A stretch of 64,000 nucleotides of DNA from Rhizophagus irregularis (GCF_026210795.1 NC_089429.1:3658001-3722000), one strand, 5' to 3'; counted from the stretch's first letter, positions 34,721 through 47,129 are shown. Program-made: numbers and translations. Notes: a model not told the origin generated them from the sequence alone.

Positions 34721-36657
34721 TATATAGACCTGTAATTAGACCTGTAATTAAAGAATTCAATATAAGAATGTATGTGAAGAATTTAATTAATAAAATGTTT
34801 ACCCTTTAATATACACCTTAATTTTAAGTTTGGTTTTATATGGTTAATCTGCCTTCCCTTATTTATGTTTGATTGTATGCGCCAGTATGAAGCGATACTC
34901 TATTCACATCTGATTGGATTGATTTTAACATATACGTTGATCCTTAAAATTACCTTCTGCTTTATTAAATATAAACATTTTTTAATGTATAGCTTATTTT
35001 TAAGCTTATAAGAACTGACCTCTAAGGCTCTAACAATACAATTGTAATATTTTAGTTAACACCGATGATTGTTTAATTATTGGAAGTCAATCTCATAATT
35101 CATATAATTAATTGACATTTAACAATAGTAATTTAAAAGTGTACACAAATAAATTTATTGGATGTTAAAGATTTTAGTTACAATGACTTTTTGTTAGAAA
35201 TAACTGGAAAAAGTACAAAACAATAATTAGTCAACTTATAATATCAATTGATCAATCATATAAAATAAATAATAATCTAATTATAAAATTGTTGGATTTT
35301 TCATCCAATCAAAATCAACTAATAAAAATTCATTTACTTGAAAATTCAATTAAAAAATTCAAGATTTATACTGATGGTTCAGTTTATGATTTTAGAAAAC
35401 AACAATGTATAATGTCTTTTAGATTTATTATATATTGTTAAAGATAATGTGATTTTACATAGTTTTCGTTCAGAAATTTCTTACTTTTCATCATCAAATA
35501 AAGTAGAGTTGTTAGCAGTCATTTCAGCGTTAATTGTTTTACCATCTAATAGTGAGATCACTATTTATACTGACTTGAATAATGTTTAATATTACAGGAT
35601 ATTACGATATTATAGATAGAAATAATTTTAATATTTTGCCAAGAAAATTCTTTAAAATTAGAACATCTAATATTTATTAGAATATTCTTTGAGAAATTAT
35701 TGTTACAAATACTTTTACTTTAGATTTTGTTAAAGTTAAGGGACATAGTAATGATTACTTTAATAATTATGTTAATGAGTTTATTACTTATACTGATAAA
35801 ACTTCAAATTTAATTTTTAAAAATAATAATTTAAATAATTTAGTTTATATTTCATGATGGAATAATAATACTGTAGAGTGTAATTTACATCAATTTTTAA
35901 TATTACAAAATTGGGAAAAGTTTTTAAATCTAAATCAAAATGGCTATTATTGATGATGAGCTTATTGATAAAATGACTTTTTGGGATCATGATTATAGTA
36001 AATCAAAGTTCACTTTCATTGATTTAATTAAAGGTATAGTTCCTTGTGAATTGTTGGCATATACTTCATTGATATTTGAAAATTGAAATATACAAGAAAA
36101 ATTTTTAGTTTTACTACAAAATTTATTTTTGAAAAAAGTTGGGGCTTTTGCATTGATAGATGTTCAAAACAAAAAGAAAAAGAGAAAAGATTAAAAATTA
36201 GTAATCTTAAAAAAGTTAAAGAAAATTATAACAAAAATGAATATATAAATCCTAATAGGAAAATTAATGTTTTTAACCTTTATAGTGATTTAAAAAGTTT
36301 ATGGTTGAATATTTATCTTGGAATGAATGTACAGGGTTTATAGTTTTAGAACTACACTTTCTATTCTATTTTTATTTTTAGGGAGGATAGCAGTTGAACA
36401 GTGTTCAGTGGTTCTAAGGAGATGAAATAAAAAATTAATTTTATCCTAAGAGTCAGGTTTTTAGAACGAGGTTGATAAAACGTCTTAAGTGTATATTACT
36501 ATAGTAGGTCTCAAATCCAGGTTATAACTAATATAGAAACTAGTTGGTTAGTATTCGATAGTTTAGAATCAGGTACCTGCAGCTATTACTATAAAATTTT
36601 GTATATTTGTATTGTGCTTTACAAATTTAATCGCTAATAAAAAATAAAAAATAAAAA

Positions 36658-36929
36658 TGATATATATAAAATCTGGAGATAATACGCATCTCGTGTTTTT
36701 TACATACCCAACTTTCTTTTTAAAGTCAAAAAGTAAAGAATACATTACACATTTATTTTCACAAGCAAAATTGTAAAAAATTTACATTTTGGTTCATTTT
36801 ATAACTAATGACATTACAACGCTAGGAATGATCAGTATTTATGATTTAACATTACAGCACATGCTGTAACCGTAAAAATAATTCTGATGGCACAATATTA
36901 CAAATCATTTTATCACAATCAGTTCAAGT
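36658..36929. other. Spacer
   Basis: No feature supported. Confidence 0.3.
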
Positions 36930-37106
36930 TATACATGCTGCCCAAATTATTTTGGAATGCCATAATTATAATTTGGGATGTCATAATTCATTCGGTTTAT
37001 ATATAATTTACTATGTAAAGTGCCAAAATAATTTGGGATGCCATAATTGAATTTGGGATTTTACTTATAATTACGGCAGTCCAAAATAATTTGGATGGCA
37101 TGTATA
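36930..37106. mobile_element. 177-bp MITE, copy 2
   Basis: Same length, orientation and nearly the same sequence as 7703-7879, with TATACATGC and GCATGTATA ends. The target duplication is GTTCAAGT (36922-36929) and GTTCAGGT (37107-37114), 7 of 8. It lies 330 bp beyond the stop codon of the kinase gene. Confidence 0.88.
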
Positions 37107-37433
37107 GTTCAGGTAAGATGCATCTATAATATTAATCAAAGTGTTCATAACAGATTATAATTGGTAATATAACAGTCGAACTGTACAGTAAAGTAATTGA
37201 TTCTTTTGAAAGTGAAAACAATGATATAAAAATTTAGCTTCCATAACTATGAAAGAAATTCTTCGAAATAGTGAATTGTCAAACATTAAAAAGAGCCACT
37301 AATTTTTATTAGAATAAGCCTTGAATCATTTGATTGATGTTAATAAATATTGGAAAAATACAAAAGATATATATCTTTTGATAAAGCGAAAACAATATCT
37401 TTTGATTAAATCTCATCTCAATTATATAGTTAT

Positions 37434-39946
37434 TTATAATACCAATTCAGTTTTTATGCATAGATCTGATTGGCATGATTGTATGTTTAAATTATCAAAA
37501 CTATCATTATTTACTAATGAATCTTCGGATTGTTCGCTAATATCATTGACATTGGATTGACTTAAAATTTCTTTATATATTTGATTGATTTTGGGTCTTT
37601 TCTCTGGGTCTCCATCCCAACATTTTTGATAAAGTTGTTGATACTCTAAGGGTGTACTTTCAATTGGTTCTTCTCTAAGATTCTCATGACTAATGTGATA
37701 ACCTAACATATCTCGTTCTACCGTACAAAAAGGAGGTCGATCACTAGTAATCTCCCATAATAAAACACCTAAGCTATAAACATCAGACCTTTTATCTTTT
37801 ACATAATTTACACACTTTATACATTGTGGTTCAACATATTCAATAATTCCCATCCTGTTACTTGTTGAATTAGATGTAACTTCCGTTAATTGTTTAGATA
37901 ATCCAAAGTCTGCAATTAATAATTTACCGTCATTCACTAATATATTTTTTGAATGCTAAAGTATAATTGTAAACGTTACTAAAAATTATATTTATGAAAA
38001 ATGTAATAAAAATAAATAAATTATAAATTATTGATTTACCAAATCTCTATGAATTATGTTCCTCAAGTGTAAACATAATAATCCACATGTAATATCTAAT
38101 GCCATTTGAATCTTATTCTCCCATTGTAATGAATCAAATTTTTTTTCTAAATATTCTTTTAAATTTCCTTCATTAGCGTATTCCAATACCATAACATAAC
38201 CAGTATTATCTGCCCATTTAATTTAAAATATAATTAAATTAAATTTATAAGAATGAATTCATAAATTAGACTATTAACACAAACCTTTTGTTATTCCAAG
38301 AAATCTATTAATATTGTCATGATAGCTAACCATACGAAGAAGTTTTAATTAGAAGAATCATTTTTTATTACAAGCTACTTATACATTATTATGATGGATT
38401 TAAATACAATTCTTACCTCTTTTACAAAGTTTTTAATAATATTTTTATCGATTACTGAACCTATGAGACTTTTCAATGCAACTGGCTTTTTATCATTAGT
38501 TTCTGCTTTATACACAATGCCAAATCCTCCTTTACTAATTGGAATAGGTTTGCTAAATTCATTATATTCAAAGTAACTAATATCTTCTTTCTCCAATTTC
38601 TTTTTGATCTATTTCTGGTTTTTAAATAAATATATAGTAAGTAAGTAATCCTTTTAAAGAAAGAGAATTAATGAAATCTTTCAACATGATCTTACAGAAC
38701 CAATAGAACTAGAATAACTAATAAAAGAAGTTTTCGTACCTGAAAGATATTCTCAATTTTTTTTTGATTTTGAGAAGAATCGGCCATCAAATTTTCCAAT
38801 GCAATTTTCATTAATTCATATTGATTAGCTTTTAATTCTTCAAGCTTGTCTTCAATGGATTTTGATCGTTTAAGATCAATAGAAACAAGCAAAAAGTTAA
38901 AAGAACTATCAAATTCTTTACATAAATCTGCAAAAGTTTTCTCAATATTTTTCGCTTCAATATAATTTGTCAAAGTTTTCAATTGAGAAATTTCTGATAC
39001 AAATTTTTTAATTTGTGTTATAATATAAGATAATTCTTGTAAAAATAAATAATTTTCATTATTAAAAAAAACAGGGTCGTCTTTTTTTCCTCTAAATTGT
39101 CGTATGGCTGAATCTGCAACACGAACTCGTTCTAATAATACTATACAAGTTCGTTTATTATGTTCAGCAGCTTCTACTACATCGAAGATTTCATCAACAA
39201 TAGCTCCAATTTCTTTAATTAAGGGAACAAATTTTGTAAATGGAACAAGTACCGGAGCTATATCGCCCAACACGGTACTTGAACTTTGTATCCTATCTCT
39301 AACATCTTTTACCATTTCACGTAGAAGCTATAATTATTAAAAGCAATAGTAGTTTATAATTAATTTCTATACTCAATCAAATGTATAATAGAATCCAATT
39401 TTTTAATCTTACTTCAGCAAAGTAATCTTGATCGGCTTTAAATTCTTCAAGCTTGTCTTCAATAGATTTTGATCGTTTAAGATCAATAGAAACAAGCAAA
39501 AAGTTAAAAGAACTATCAAATTCTTTACATAAATCTGCAAAAGTTTTCTCAATATTTTTCGCTCCAATATATTTTTTCAAAGTTTTCAATTGAGAAATTT
39601 CTGATACAAATATTTTAATTTGTCCTATAATAACAGTTAATCTTTGTAAAGATAAATAATTTTCATTATTAAAAAAAACAGGGTCGTCTTTTTTTTCTCT
39701 AAATTGTCGTACGACTGAATTTGCAACATGAACTCGTTTTAATAATACTCCACAAGTTCGTTTATTATGTTCAGCAGCTTCTACTATATCGATGATTTCG
39801 TCAAAAATAGCTCCAAATTCATTAATGAAGGGAACAAATTTTGCTATTCCTAATAAGGGACTTGCACTTTGTATCCATTGGCTTGCAATTGAAGCCATAT
39901 CATCTAAATGTTTAGCTTTTTTCTTATTTGATTTATCATCCTCCAT
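37434..39946 (-). CDS. TKL-type protein kinase with duplicated MLKL-like N-terminal domain
   Basis: Six exons are proposed on the minus strand: 39946-39413, 39327-38740, 38608-38417, about 38345-38285, 38209-38040 and 37955-37434, about 688 residues. Exons 1 and 2 each encode one copy of a helical domain of about 180-195 residues (FDEI.D.VEAAEHNKRTC, then FADLCKEFDSSFNFLLVS). This resembles the four-helix N-terminal domain of MLKL-type kinases. The splice joins them in frame (DYFAE to LLREMVKD). The kinase follows: glycine loop ISKGGFGIVYKA, VALK lysine, HRDL at the exon 5 end, HSKNIL, DFGLSK, an EPQ in place of APE, and SDVYSLGVLLWE. Catalytic Lys, Asp and Asn are present. Oddities are Ser for the first loop Gly and no AG acceptor directly before exon 4. 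Close relatives are a large family in Rhizophagus. The substrate is unknown; a signalling role is inferred. The kinase call is firm, the exon 4 start is not. Confidence 0.87.
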
Positions 39947-40860
39947 TTCTAATAATTTTATTCAAAAAAAAAGAGAAATAAAAAAAATAAAATTTTTTTT
40001 TTACATTTTATTTATTTGTATATGCTGTATTACCATTGTAATCAAATTCACGTAATACACGTAATACGTGGTCTTTTATTAGATATTTTTTTATTATAAT
40101 TATTATTTTAGAATAACGGATATGTATAATTGATGGGTGGATTCTGAGTGTGATCAAAAATGAATCTGACGAGCTTAGGGAACTTCTAAAGGATGTGAAT
40201 AAGCCAAAATTGATTGAGATTTGTCGTTTATCAGAGATCCGCAATTAATTATACAAGAAAATAGATTTATTAAGGGAATGGTAGCTTTTTTGTTCTAGGT
40301 GTTTCATTTGCCAGCAATTAAATAGATTTTTTCGTTTATTTATTCTTATATGAATGATTTTTAAATTGTTTTATAAAATTTGATAAGATATTAATACGTA
40401 ATAATAGAAACAATTATATTGGCAGATAAAGAAAAAGTTATTGTTTCTTTTATTTAATTAAAAACAAAACTGGTGGATTTAACATTTTTTATAATTATTA
40501 TCTAATTTTATTTAAATAATTCTTTTTAGATTACCTAACGCTATAAAGGAAATCAAATTTTCTGTTTCTGCCGCTGATTAAATTATATAAATCGGCAAAA
40601 TATTATAAAAAAGTTGCACCATATTAAAAAAAAAATTAATCACTGCTAACTCTAATAAATTTTATTAGAAGTTTCAGGGTTTGAACCAGTATATACCTCT
40701 TTGTGATTCAAAAACTTCATCAAGGGAGTACTCAACTTCCTATTAAAGAAAGGACTATTAAAATTTCTATTCAATATCATCCTTATATCCTTATGGCTTA
40801 TATTTCGTCTATATTTGATTAAGAAAACATTATTGAAATAATCGCACCAAAAAAAAGAAA
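39947..40860. promoter_or_regulatory. Upstream region of the kinase gene, no defined motif
   Basis: This AT-rich stretch lies upstream of the kinase start. No convincing TATA box or other site stands out against the AT-rich background. A coding-like fragment, DEVFESQRGIYWF, is readable on the minus strand near 40730-40690. Confidence 0.25.
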
Positions 40861-41205
40861 ATCTTACATATAATGGGCAACTCGAGAAGCAGTACTACTA
40901 TATGTGACATAAGTGCATTTTCCACCCACTCTAAATGTCATCCAAGCACAAAAAAAATAAAAAAATTATTATCTTTTTTTGTATACACTGCAAAAGTTTT
41001 TATACTTACCAATATAAAACCTAAGCACTCCTTTCATATTGATTCTCCATTTAGGATCAACTTTAATGAATAAGAAAAGATATGTTAAAATAAATATTTT
41101 CTTATTCTTGATGAGAAATACTTTGATATTATCATCAAGGTTTTTAATCGTTCTACCTATAAAAGCTTCTTTATCAAAAACTCGTGCCAAAAAATAAGAC
41201 ATACT
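40861..41205 (-). pseudogene. Possible small gene fragment
   Basis: On the minus strand a frame from ATG 41202 reads MSYFLARVFDKEAFIGRTIK and continues to VDPKWRINMKGVLRFYI, followed by a GTAAGTATA donor near 41010. After an acceptor-like ACATTTAG near 40937, a second piece (GGKCTYVTYSSTASRVAHY) ends at another GTAAGATT donor. The arrangement looks like two exons, but no start-to-stop gene could be built and no family is recognised. Confidence 0.25.
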
Positions 41206-43824
41206 GTAAGTGCTAAAGCTAGTTTAGTAAAAAAAAAAAACTATTTGAATATGCTATAGAAAAACTTAATCTAACTGAGACTATCAAATAAAAATAAGGA
41301 CTCAAATATAGTCGTCCAAATAAGAATAGATAAATAGTATTAAAATAAAAATTGATGTAAGGACTATAAATAATTCAAACCCAATTTTTTCAATCATAAT
41401 GTCTTTTCTAAACCAAAATATTGCAAATAATAAATGTAAGAGTTGGCATAATACAAATTGTTAGAAAGCTTACTATTGCAAATATTATAAATTTAACAAA
41501 ATCTTTTTTAAATTATCGTAAGTATCTGCGCCAGGATTATTATCCAGTGCATAAACATTAGCATCTTACATCACTTATGATAAAAAAAATACATGATAAA
41601 TTTTACATCTTTACAAACAAAAAAAATTTTTTTTAATAATTTACAGAAGAGAGAGACGTTTTTTTTTTAATAAAAAAGGAGTATGAAAAGGGGGGAATTT
41701 AATTCTTTCTTAAAACGGTTCAGGCCCATATAACTTACAAGTAAAAAACCCATTAATTGCATGAAAAAATTTTTTTGCAATTTACAACAGGTTTAAATAA
41801 TCGAAATAGAGCTCTGCATATTTGTTAAAACTAAGATTGGAAACGATAATTCAATTTTTTTTATTACTTGTATAACAAATAGGATTTTATTGATATACAA
41901 AATTAGTATAAATTTTTGGGATAATGATACATTAATATTAGTCTAAATTAGTCTGTTTAAATCTGAGATTTATAATCTTACTCAGCGAAAATATTCAAGT
42001 TTTCATCCAGATCGAAACACTGTCTGGGACGACATAATTTTATATCTAATCCAAATAGTAATCGAAAAGGAATAGGAATCTGAATCTATATCTATTAGAT
42101 TACCTATTCTAAGAAATAAGAATATAATTTTTCACCATATTTTTTTCCTATTTCGGCCAAGCAGATCCAACAAAAAAAGAATATACGTCGCAAGTGTTTT
42201 AAAGATCTTAACTTGTGAACTTTATGAGAACATAAAATAAAATAATATAAAATCCTTTAATTAATTTAAATAAGTGGGTCTTATGCATTGACTATAGGGC
42301 GTTAACGCTAAGATTGCACGTTTCACATGTAGCATACCTGTATAGCCCCGATAGTGCACACGTGGGGAATGAGATTAGATAAACTACCTTTTTAAACTTA
42401 TTATTTAGCTAAATTACACTTAAAAATAAAATGGTTATTAGCAAGAAAGAACTTTTATTAAAAATTTTATTGGAATATAAATTTTATTTTTTCATACAAA
42501 ATCAAATTTTTTGATTTTACAAAAAACTATCTAAATAACTAATTTTAAAAACTAACATAACCTTATTATTATATAAATAACATAAAATATTCAGTTTGCC
42601 TACCTATATTAAATCAATAATTAATAACTTATAAGTTCTATGCAGTTATTTAAACAATAAAAATTTATATTTTAAGGGTTTTACCATAAAAAATATTTCC
42701 ATTATTTTATTATAAAAGTCTCTTATAAAGCCTCTTCATTTATTTTTCGTAACTAACTGTCGTACATATGACTAAAAAAAGTTTAGAAATTTATATGTTA
42801 CTAATGATACCGGTTTATAATTTAGGCACATTTCTATTTTTCTTAACATTTATGAATGTGAATATAAACATAACTGTTTCATTCGCGTTACTCTTGCTAT
42901 ACCTTCTAGAGATTGTAAGATAGATCCTTTTTATGAGGGATTAGTAGATACATATATTGCGTGCTAGTAATAAGATTTCTTCGGTTTGTATTATCACTTG
43001 TATTCATTAGCATTCATCGGATATGTCCCCTACCGATCTCTTCTAATTTTTCACATATTAACCGAATAAAATTCATACAACGAAAAAACATTATTAATGA
43101 TCGATTTTTCATAAAATATTTTATAAATCCTTTTTATTTGTTCATATATAATACTTTCATTTATTTTTACATTTACTATTAAAAATCAAAATTTATTATA
43201 TTAAACTTTATACTCAAGATCGTTACTTCAGAATAGATAACATTTGTCTAATTTTAGTTTTAACTGAAAAACTGAAAAATAAAATATTAAAAAGAATGCA
43301 TCTATTACTATTAATGCAAGATATCGATCTTTGCCTAAATCCTTTCAAAGTAACCAAAATTGAACCTTGTTTTATTATTTTGCTTTATTTGATTTTGTCA
43401 AAATGAATTTCTTTGTTACGATTTCACGACAGCTCTATTTATGTACTAGGCGCTTAATAATAGAAAAAAACATATGCTCATTCACTAAATGTACAATGCG
43501 CAACAATGGGGATGTAAAAGTAATTTAAATAAAGAAATTTATAGATTAGCAGATCATATTTATGCATGATTAAATCGTCTTAATCAAAATGATATTACCA
43601 TTTTGAGTAGTTTATTCTTAGAAGAAAACCATCTAATCATTTTTATCATAGAATTAAAGGCCAGATCATCTATTGATGATTTAAATTCAGTAAATTGGTT
43701 ATTACATCGAGATTTAACCTTGTAAAAAATTTATATAAGCTATCATTTCTAAGAGCTTTTGACATCAAGAAAATCGTGAATTTCTTATAACATCGCTATC
43801 ATTTATTATTTGTATATTGCATAA
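41206..43824. other. Long AT-rich intergenic region
   Basis: No supported gene. Near 43490-43730 a plus-strand coding-like stretch (NKEIYRLADHIYA, then NRLNQNDITILSSLFLEEN, then DDLNSVNWLLHRDLTL) carries one stop and may be an old gene fragment. A 73-codon frame at 42961-43182 is Ile/Phe-rich and unsupported. Confidence 0.4.
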
Positions 43825-44808
43825 ATGGAACAAGAAAAATCGAGTATTGCGCAGTTAATAAATGTATTATTAGATCCAATACCTCAGTATGTAACGGGTT
43901 GTTTACCCGCTCTCCTAATTATAGGAGAATCACCGATGAATAGTTTTACGAAAAAGCTAGCATGGATGTTGATTTGCCTTGGGTGTCCGTTTGTTGGATT
44001 GATTTTTAACCTCAACATAGGAAGTGAACCGGAATCACGCTGTATATATTGGCTTCAAGCCGATTTTTTTACAGACGTATCCGGAAACTCATTAAATTAT
44101 AGACCTTTCGGAGTCCGTTCTCTAACACTGAGCAAAAATCAGAAACACAAACGCACTCTAATGACTTATGTAGACCGTTGTACAGCGAAAGCCTCAGTAC
44201 TGGAGAGACTTTCTTCATTGCTACCAGCATACTACATAATAGTCGGTATATTGGCAGGAATATCTATGGTGACAGAATCGGTCGTCTGTGATGAATGGCC
44301 ATTTATACCATTGTTATTGTCCTGGACAATCCCAGCAATATTAAGGAGAGGAATTGTAGGGAATCTGATAGTTAAAGATCCTAATGTGGAGTTCAAGTTG
44401 CAAAAGGTAGTAATGGATCAGCCAAATGATGATGATAGATATCATAAACGTTGTACCGTTGCGTTAACTGCCCTTGCATCAATAATTTATCCTTGGATAA
44501 CAGTAGTTCTGGCATATTATTCACCTCCAATCGGGTTTTTTTGTCGGAGCAAATTTATCACAGTGATATGTTCTATATGGACATTTAATAATTTGTTGGG
44601 ATTTTTATGTCACTGTTATGAGGGAAAAAACTTATTCGATTTGGGTAAAGGGATGTTACGTGTTCTTTTTTTTATTTCTGGTTTTATAGTAGCAATTCTT
44701 TTGTTTGTTCTAAGCTTGCTTGCCAAGAATAATGAATGGTGGGTAGGATTATTTGGAGATTCTTGTGGCGCACCGATTTCCGAACAGAGTATGTGTGAGA
44801 AATTTTAA
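43825..44808 (+). CDS. Multi-pass membrane protein of unknown function, 327 residues
   Basis: A single uninterrupted frame from ATG 43825 to TAA, with base use much less AT-rich than the surroundings, which argues for a real gene. Hydrophobic segments lie at about residues 22-34, 45-63, 133-150, 159-173, 211-231, 243-262 and 277-300. Six or seven membrane passes are likely. Between the second and third is a hydrophilic stretch (about 65-130) with Lys/Arg-rich KNQKHKRTL. Between the fourth and fifth is an acidic stretch (DQPNDDDRYHKR, about 198-209). Fourteen or so Cys residues are spread along the chain, including four near the C-terminus or in loops. There is no cleavable signal peptide; the first 20 residues are amphipathic. 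I do not recognise a transporter or receptor family. The absence of introns is unusual for this window. Function is not inferred. Confidence 0.85.
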   Translation: MEQEKSSIAQLINVLLDPIPQYVTGCLPALLIIGESPMNSFTKKLAWMLICLGCPFVGLIFNLNIGSEPESRCIYWLQADFFTDVSGNSLNYRPFGVRSLTLSKNQKHKRTLMTYVDRCTAKASVLERLSSLLPAYYIIVGILAGISMVTESVVCDEWPFIPLLLSWTIPAILRRGIVGNLIVKDPNVEFKLQKVVMDQPNDDDRYHKRCTVALTALASIIYPWITVVLAYYSPPIGFFCRSKFITVICSIWTFNNLLGFLCHCYEGKNLFDLGKGMLRVLFFISGFIVAILLFVLSLLAKNNEWWVGLFGDSCGAPISEQSMCEKF

Positions 44809-46472
44809 GTAGAAAATTATTTATCGTAAAACAAAAAAGTGACCCATAATTTATTCTTTATACTGTAAATTTATTATTAATAATGTCAATTGCTCTTTAT
44901 AGTCAATGCACTTAGGTTTATTTATAGATAGTAAATTTTTAGAGGTCATATAAACTTTAGACTGAACCAGGATATACTGATAGTAGAAGAATAATTAAAT
45001 TTTCTAACAAAGTATAATATGATTTGTAATGCATAATAAATTTGTCAATTTATTTATTTTTTTCTGAATAACCCGTACAGCGTTATTGCTTTCATTATAG
45101 TACGTGTTTACGTGAGACCCAGTTTATTAATAAATATAAATTTTTGGCTAACTAATTTCACATTGGAACCAGAATCGCTAATTCCTTAATGGGAAATTTT
45201 TCTAAGATTACGCAGTTCACAAACAACATTTTTTGTATATTATTTATATTATTAAGATTTATTCAAACAGTCCGAGATGATCACCGCTTCGGATCCAAGG
45301 TAATCACACCTCAGGATAAACAAACACGCCTAATCACTGCTCCGGAAGATATGACCTACACATAGACAAGAGACGCTGTGCTAAATCCTGATTGTTAATA
45401 CCGGGCTGACTGATACAATCTTTAAACGCGGTTATTAAACTACTACTGTTTTTTTTTCACCTGAGTAATAAACATTTCATCTAGAGCAAGATTAAATTTC
45501 ATAAATTTTTCGTGATTCTCCACACCAGTCAGAATAGGTACTCGGTTTGTCCAAATTTCGATTTGCTGATTGTTTGAGACTACCAAAAAAAATGTCACTA
45601 CAAATTAATAAATTATCAAATACTGAATTTAGCTATTAAAGAAAAAATCAGCAATCAAACTTTTACTTTTGGAAAATTTGAGGCTATATTGGTAACTCAA
45701 TGATAAATCCCAAATGGTCACAATCGAAAACTTCACTATGGTTACATACATAGTACGAAGAGTATGAATTGTAAAATGGAAGAATTTGGCGGGCCATTAC
45801 AAAAAAAAGACATCAACATTATTTATTGAGCATTAAAAATATCGAATTGCGAATTTTTTTTATTAAGTCATGTGATTGTACGTATTGTGTTTATTAACAA
45901 TAATAAAATTGAAAATTATCATGGCAACTTACGTAATATTTGCAACACATAATATTTCTATCTTGTTTATACGTGTGTTTGTTCAAAGGCGCAAACGCAT
46001 CATTCTTGACCCACACGCGGTGCTAACTTGACCTGCATAATATGTTTTACAATAAGGGGCATCGGGTCAAGATGATGCCACCAGGAGAGTCATGTCCAAT
46101 ACTTTTGCATCTTTGTTTATCAATGTAGCATAAACTAAGTGGCGTATCTGTGCGTTTTTCAATAAATAATTAGCACTTATAGGGTGATGAATAAGCACCA
46201 ACCTACTCGTTGAGATAATTATGAAGTATGAACAACGCCAATTACTTAACCGGTGACGGTTAGACATTTTAGTCACGTGATCTTATAGAAATGTATGAAA
46301 ACTTTAATGCAAAAAATTTGTAACAACCCCCTGCATTTGTGCTTGTCAATACGTCCTCGTAAAACTTCAAACTAAACTCCTTGTCTAACCATTTTAAGAC
46401 ATAAAAAGACATAAAAATTCCTTACCCGTTTGAATAATATTTTATTTATTTTCAGTGAACCGCAATATTGAA
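44809..46472. other. Intergenic region between the membrane-protein and WW genes
   Basis: No supported coding sequence. Base composition is a little less AT-rich than the flanking repeats. A 'ttttattttcag' acceptor-like site at 46444-46455 precedes the WW-gene start by 17 bases, so an intron in the 5' untranslated region is possible. A 69-codon minus-strand frame (46067-46276) has no support. Confidence 0.4.
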
Positions 46473-47129
46473 ATGAGTACTCCTTTGCCCCCCGGATGGA
46501 ATTCATACGTGAGTAAATATAATTATGTTCGTTTGTTTGACCAATAAAGTTTAAATTTCATTGTCATTCCGCTCTAGGTTGACTACAATGGCCGAGTTTA
46601 TTGTATGTATTTACTATGATTCTAGCTAAACTTATTACAAGATTAACAATATTTTTTTATAGATCATGATACAAATACTGGAATAAGCCAATGGGTAATT
46701 GTAAAAACCTCACTTTTCGCGTCAAGTATTTAAGTTAATTTTAATTATTGATTATTATATTAGGAACATCCTCAACCCAAACCAGCTGTAATGTTTATGC
46801 CTCAACCAACAGTACAACAGCCAACAGTACAACAGCCAGCAATTCAACAGCAACAGAATCATATGGAGCAATTGAGACAGTTGCAAGAACAACGGGAACA
46901 GAATCAAATGGAGCAATTGAGATGGTTTCAAGAACAACAGCAACAGAATCAAATGGAGCAATTGAGACAGTTGCAAGCACAACAGCAACAGAATCAGAAT
47001 CAAGTGGAGCAATCATTGAGACAGCTGCAAGAACAACAGCAGCTATATGTCCAAAAACAGCAACATGATATGATAATGCAATGTATGGAATTTCAACAAA
47101 AAATGATTAGGGATTTTAAATTCGTTTAA
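46473..47129 (+). CDS. Small WW-domain protein with Gln-rich coiled-coil tail
   Basis: Four exons: 46473-46508, 46578-46602 (25 nt), 46663-46694 (32 nt) and 46764-47129, giving 152 residues. Each intron has GT and AG ends (GTGAGT...CTAG, GTATGT...ATAG, GTAATT...TTAG), and all phases join in frame. The first three exons and the start of the fourth form one WW domain: LPPGWNSY, VDYNGRVYY, HDTNTGISQW, EHP. The two signature Trp residues and the final Pro are in place. WW domains bind Pro-rich peptides, often PPxY. From about residue 45 the protein is a Gln/Glu-rich helix with four imperfect repeats of an MEQLRQLQEQQQQ-like unit, which suggests oligomerisation. There is no signal peptide or membrane segment. 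Partners are unknown. Other frames through the repeats are open by chance and are not genes. Start chosen because LPPGW follows within five codons. Confidence 0.87.

Larger units (their letters stand above)
32413..36657 (+). pseudogene. 5'-truncated LINE: reverse transcriptase plus RNase H, inactive
   Basis: This is the remains of a non-LTR retrotransposon protein that copies its own RNA into DNA at the target site. The RT part starts within the palm (GKTNPYNILTGIDQ at about 32440). Its catalytic YIDD motif is at 32641-32652, followed by ANKFYNLNDIKINKDKS. A spacer domain (33545-33960) follows. Sequence at about 33961-35040 looks inserted. RNase H resumes with KIYTDGS (about 35360), VELLAVISALIVLPSNSEIT with YTD (about 35510-35570), and KVKGHSNDYFNNYVNE (about 35735-35780). 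A Lys-rich C-terminal part ends at 36343, and an A-rich tail with 'taataaaaaataaaaa' closes it near 36657. Many stops and frameshifts are present, including TGA for Trp at about 32509. The 5' end is missing, as is usual for LINE copies. Confidence 0.85.

Noticed and set aside
46748-47068. 106-residue Ser/Thr-rich open frame, and two minus-strand frames in the same place
   Set aside because: They are shadows of the Gln-rich repeats of the WW-domain gene, which is supported by splice sites and domain.
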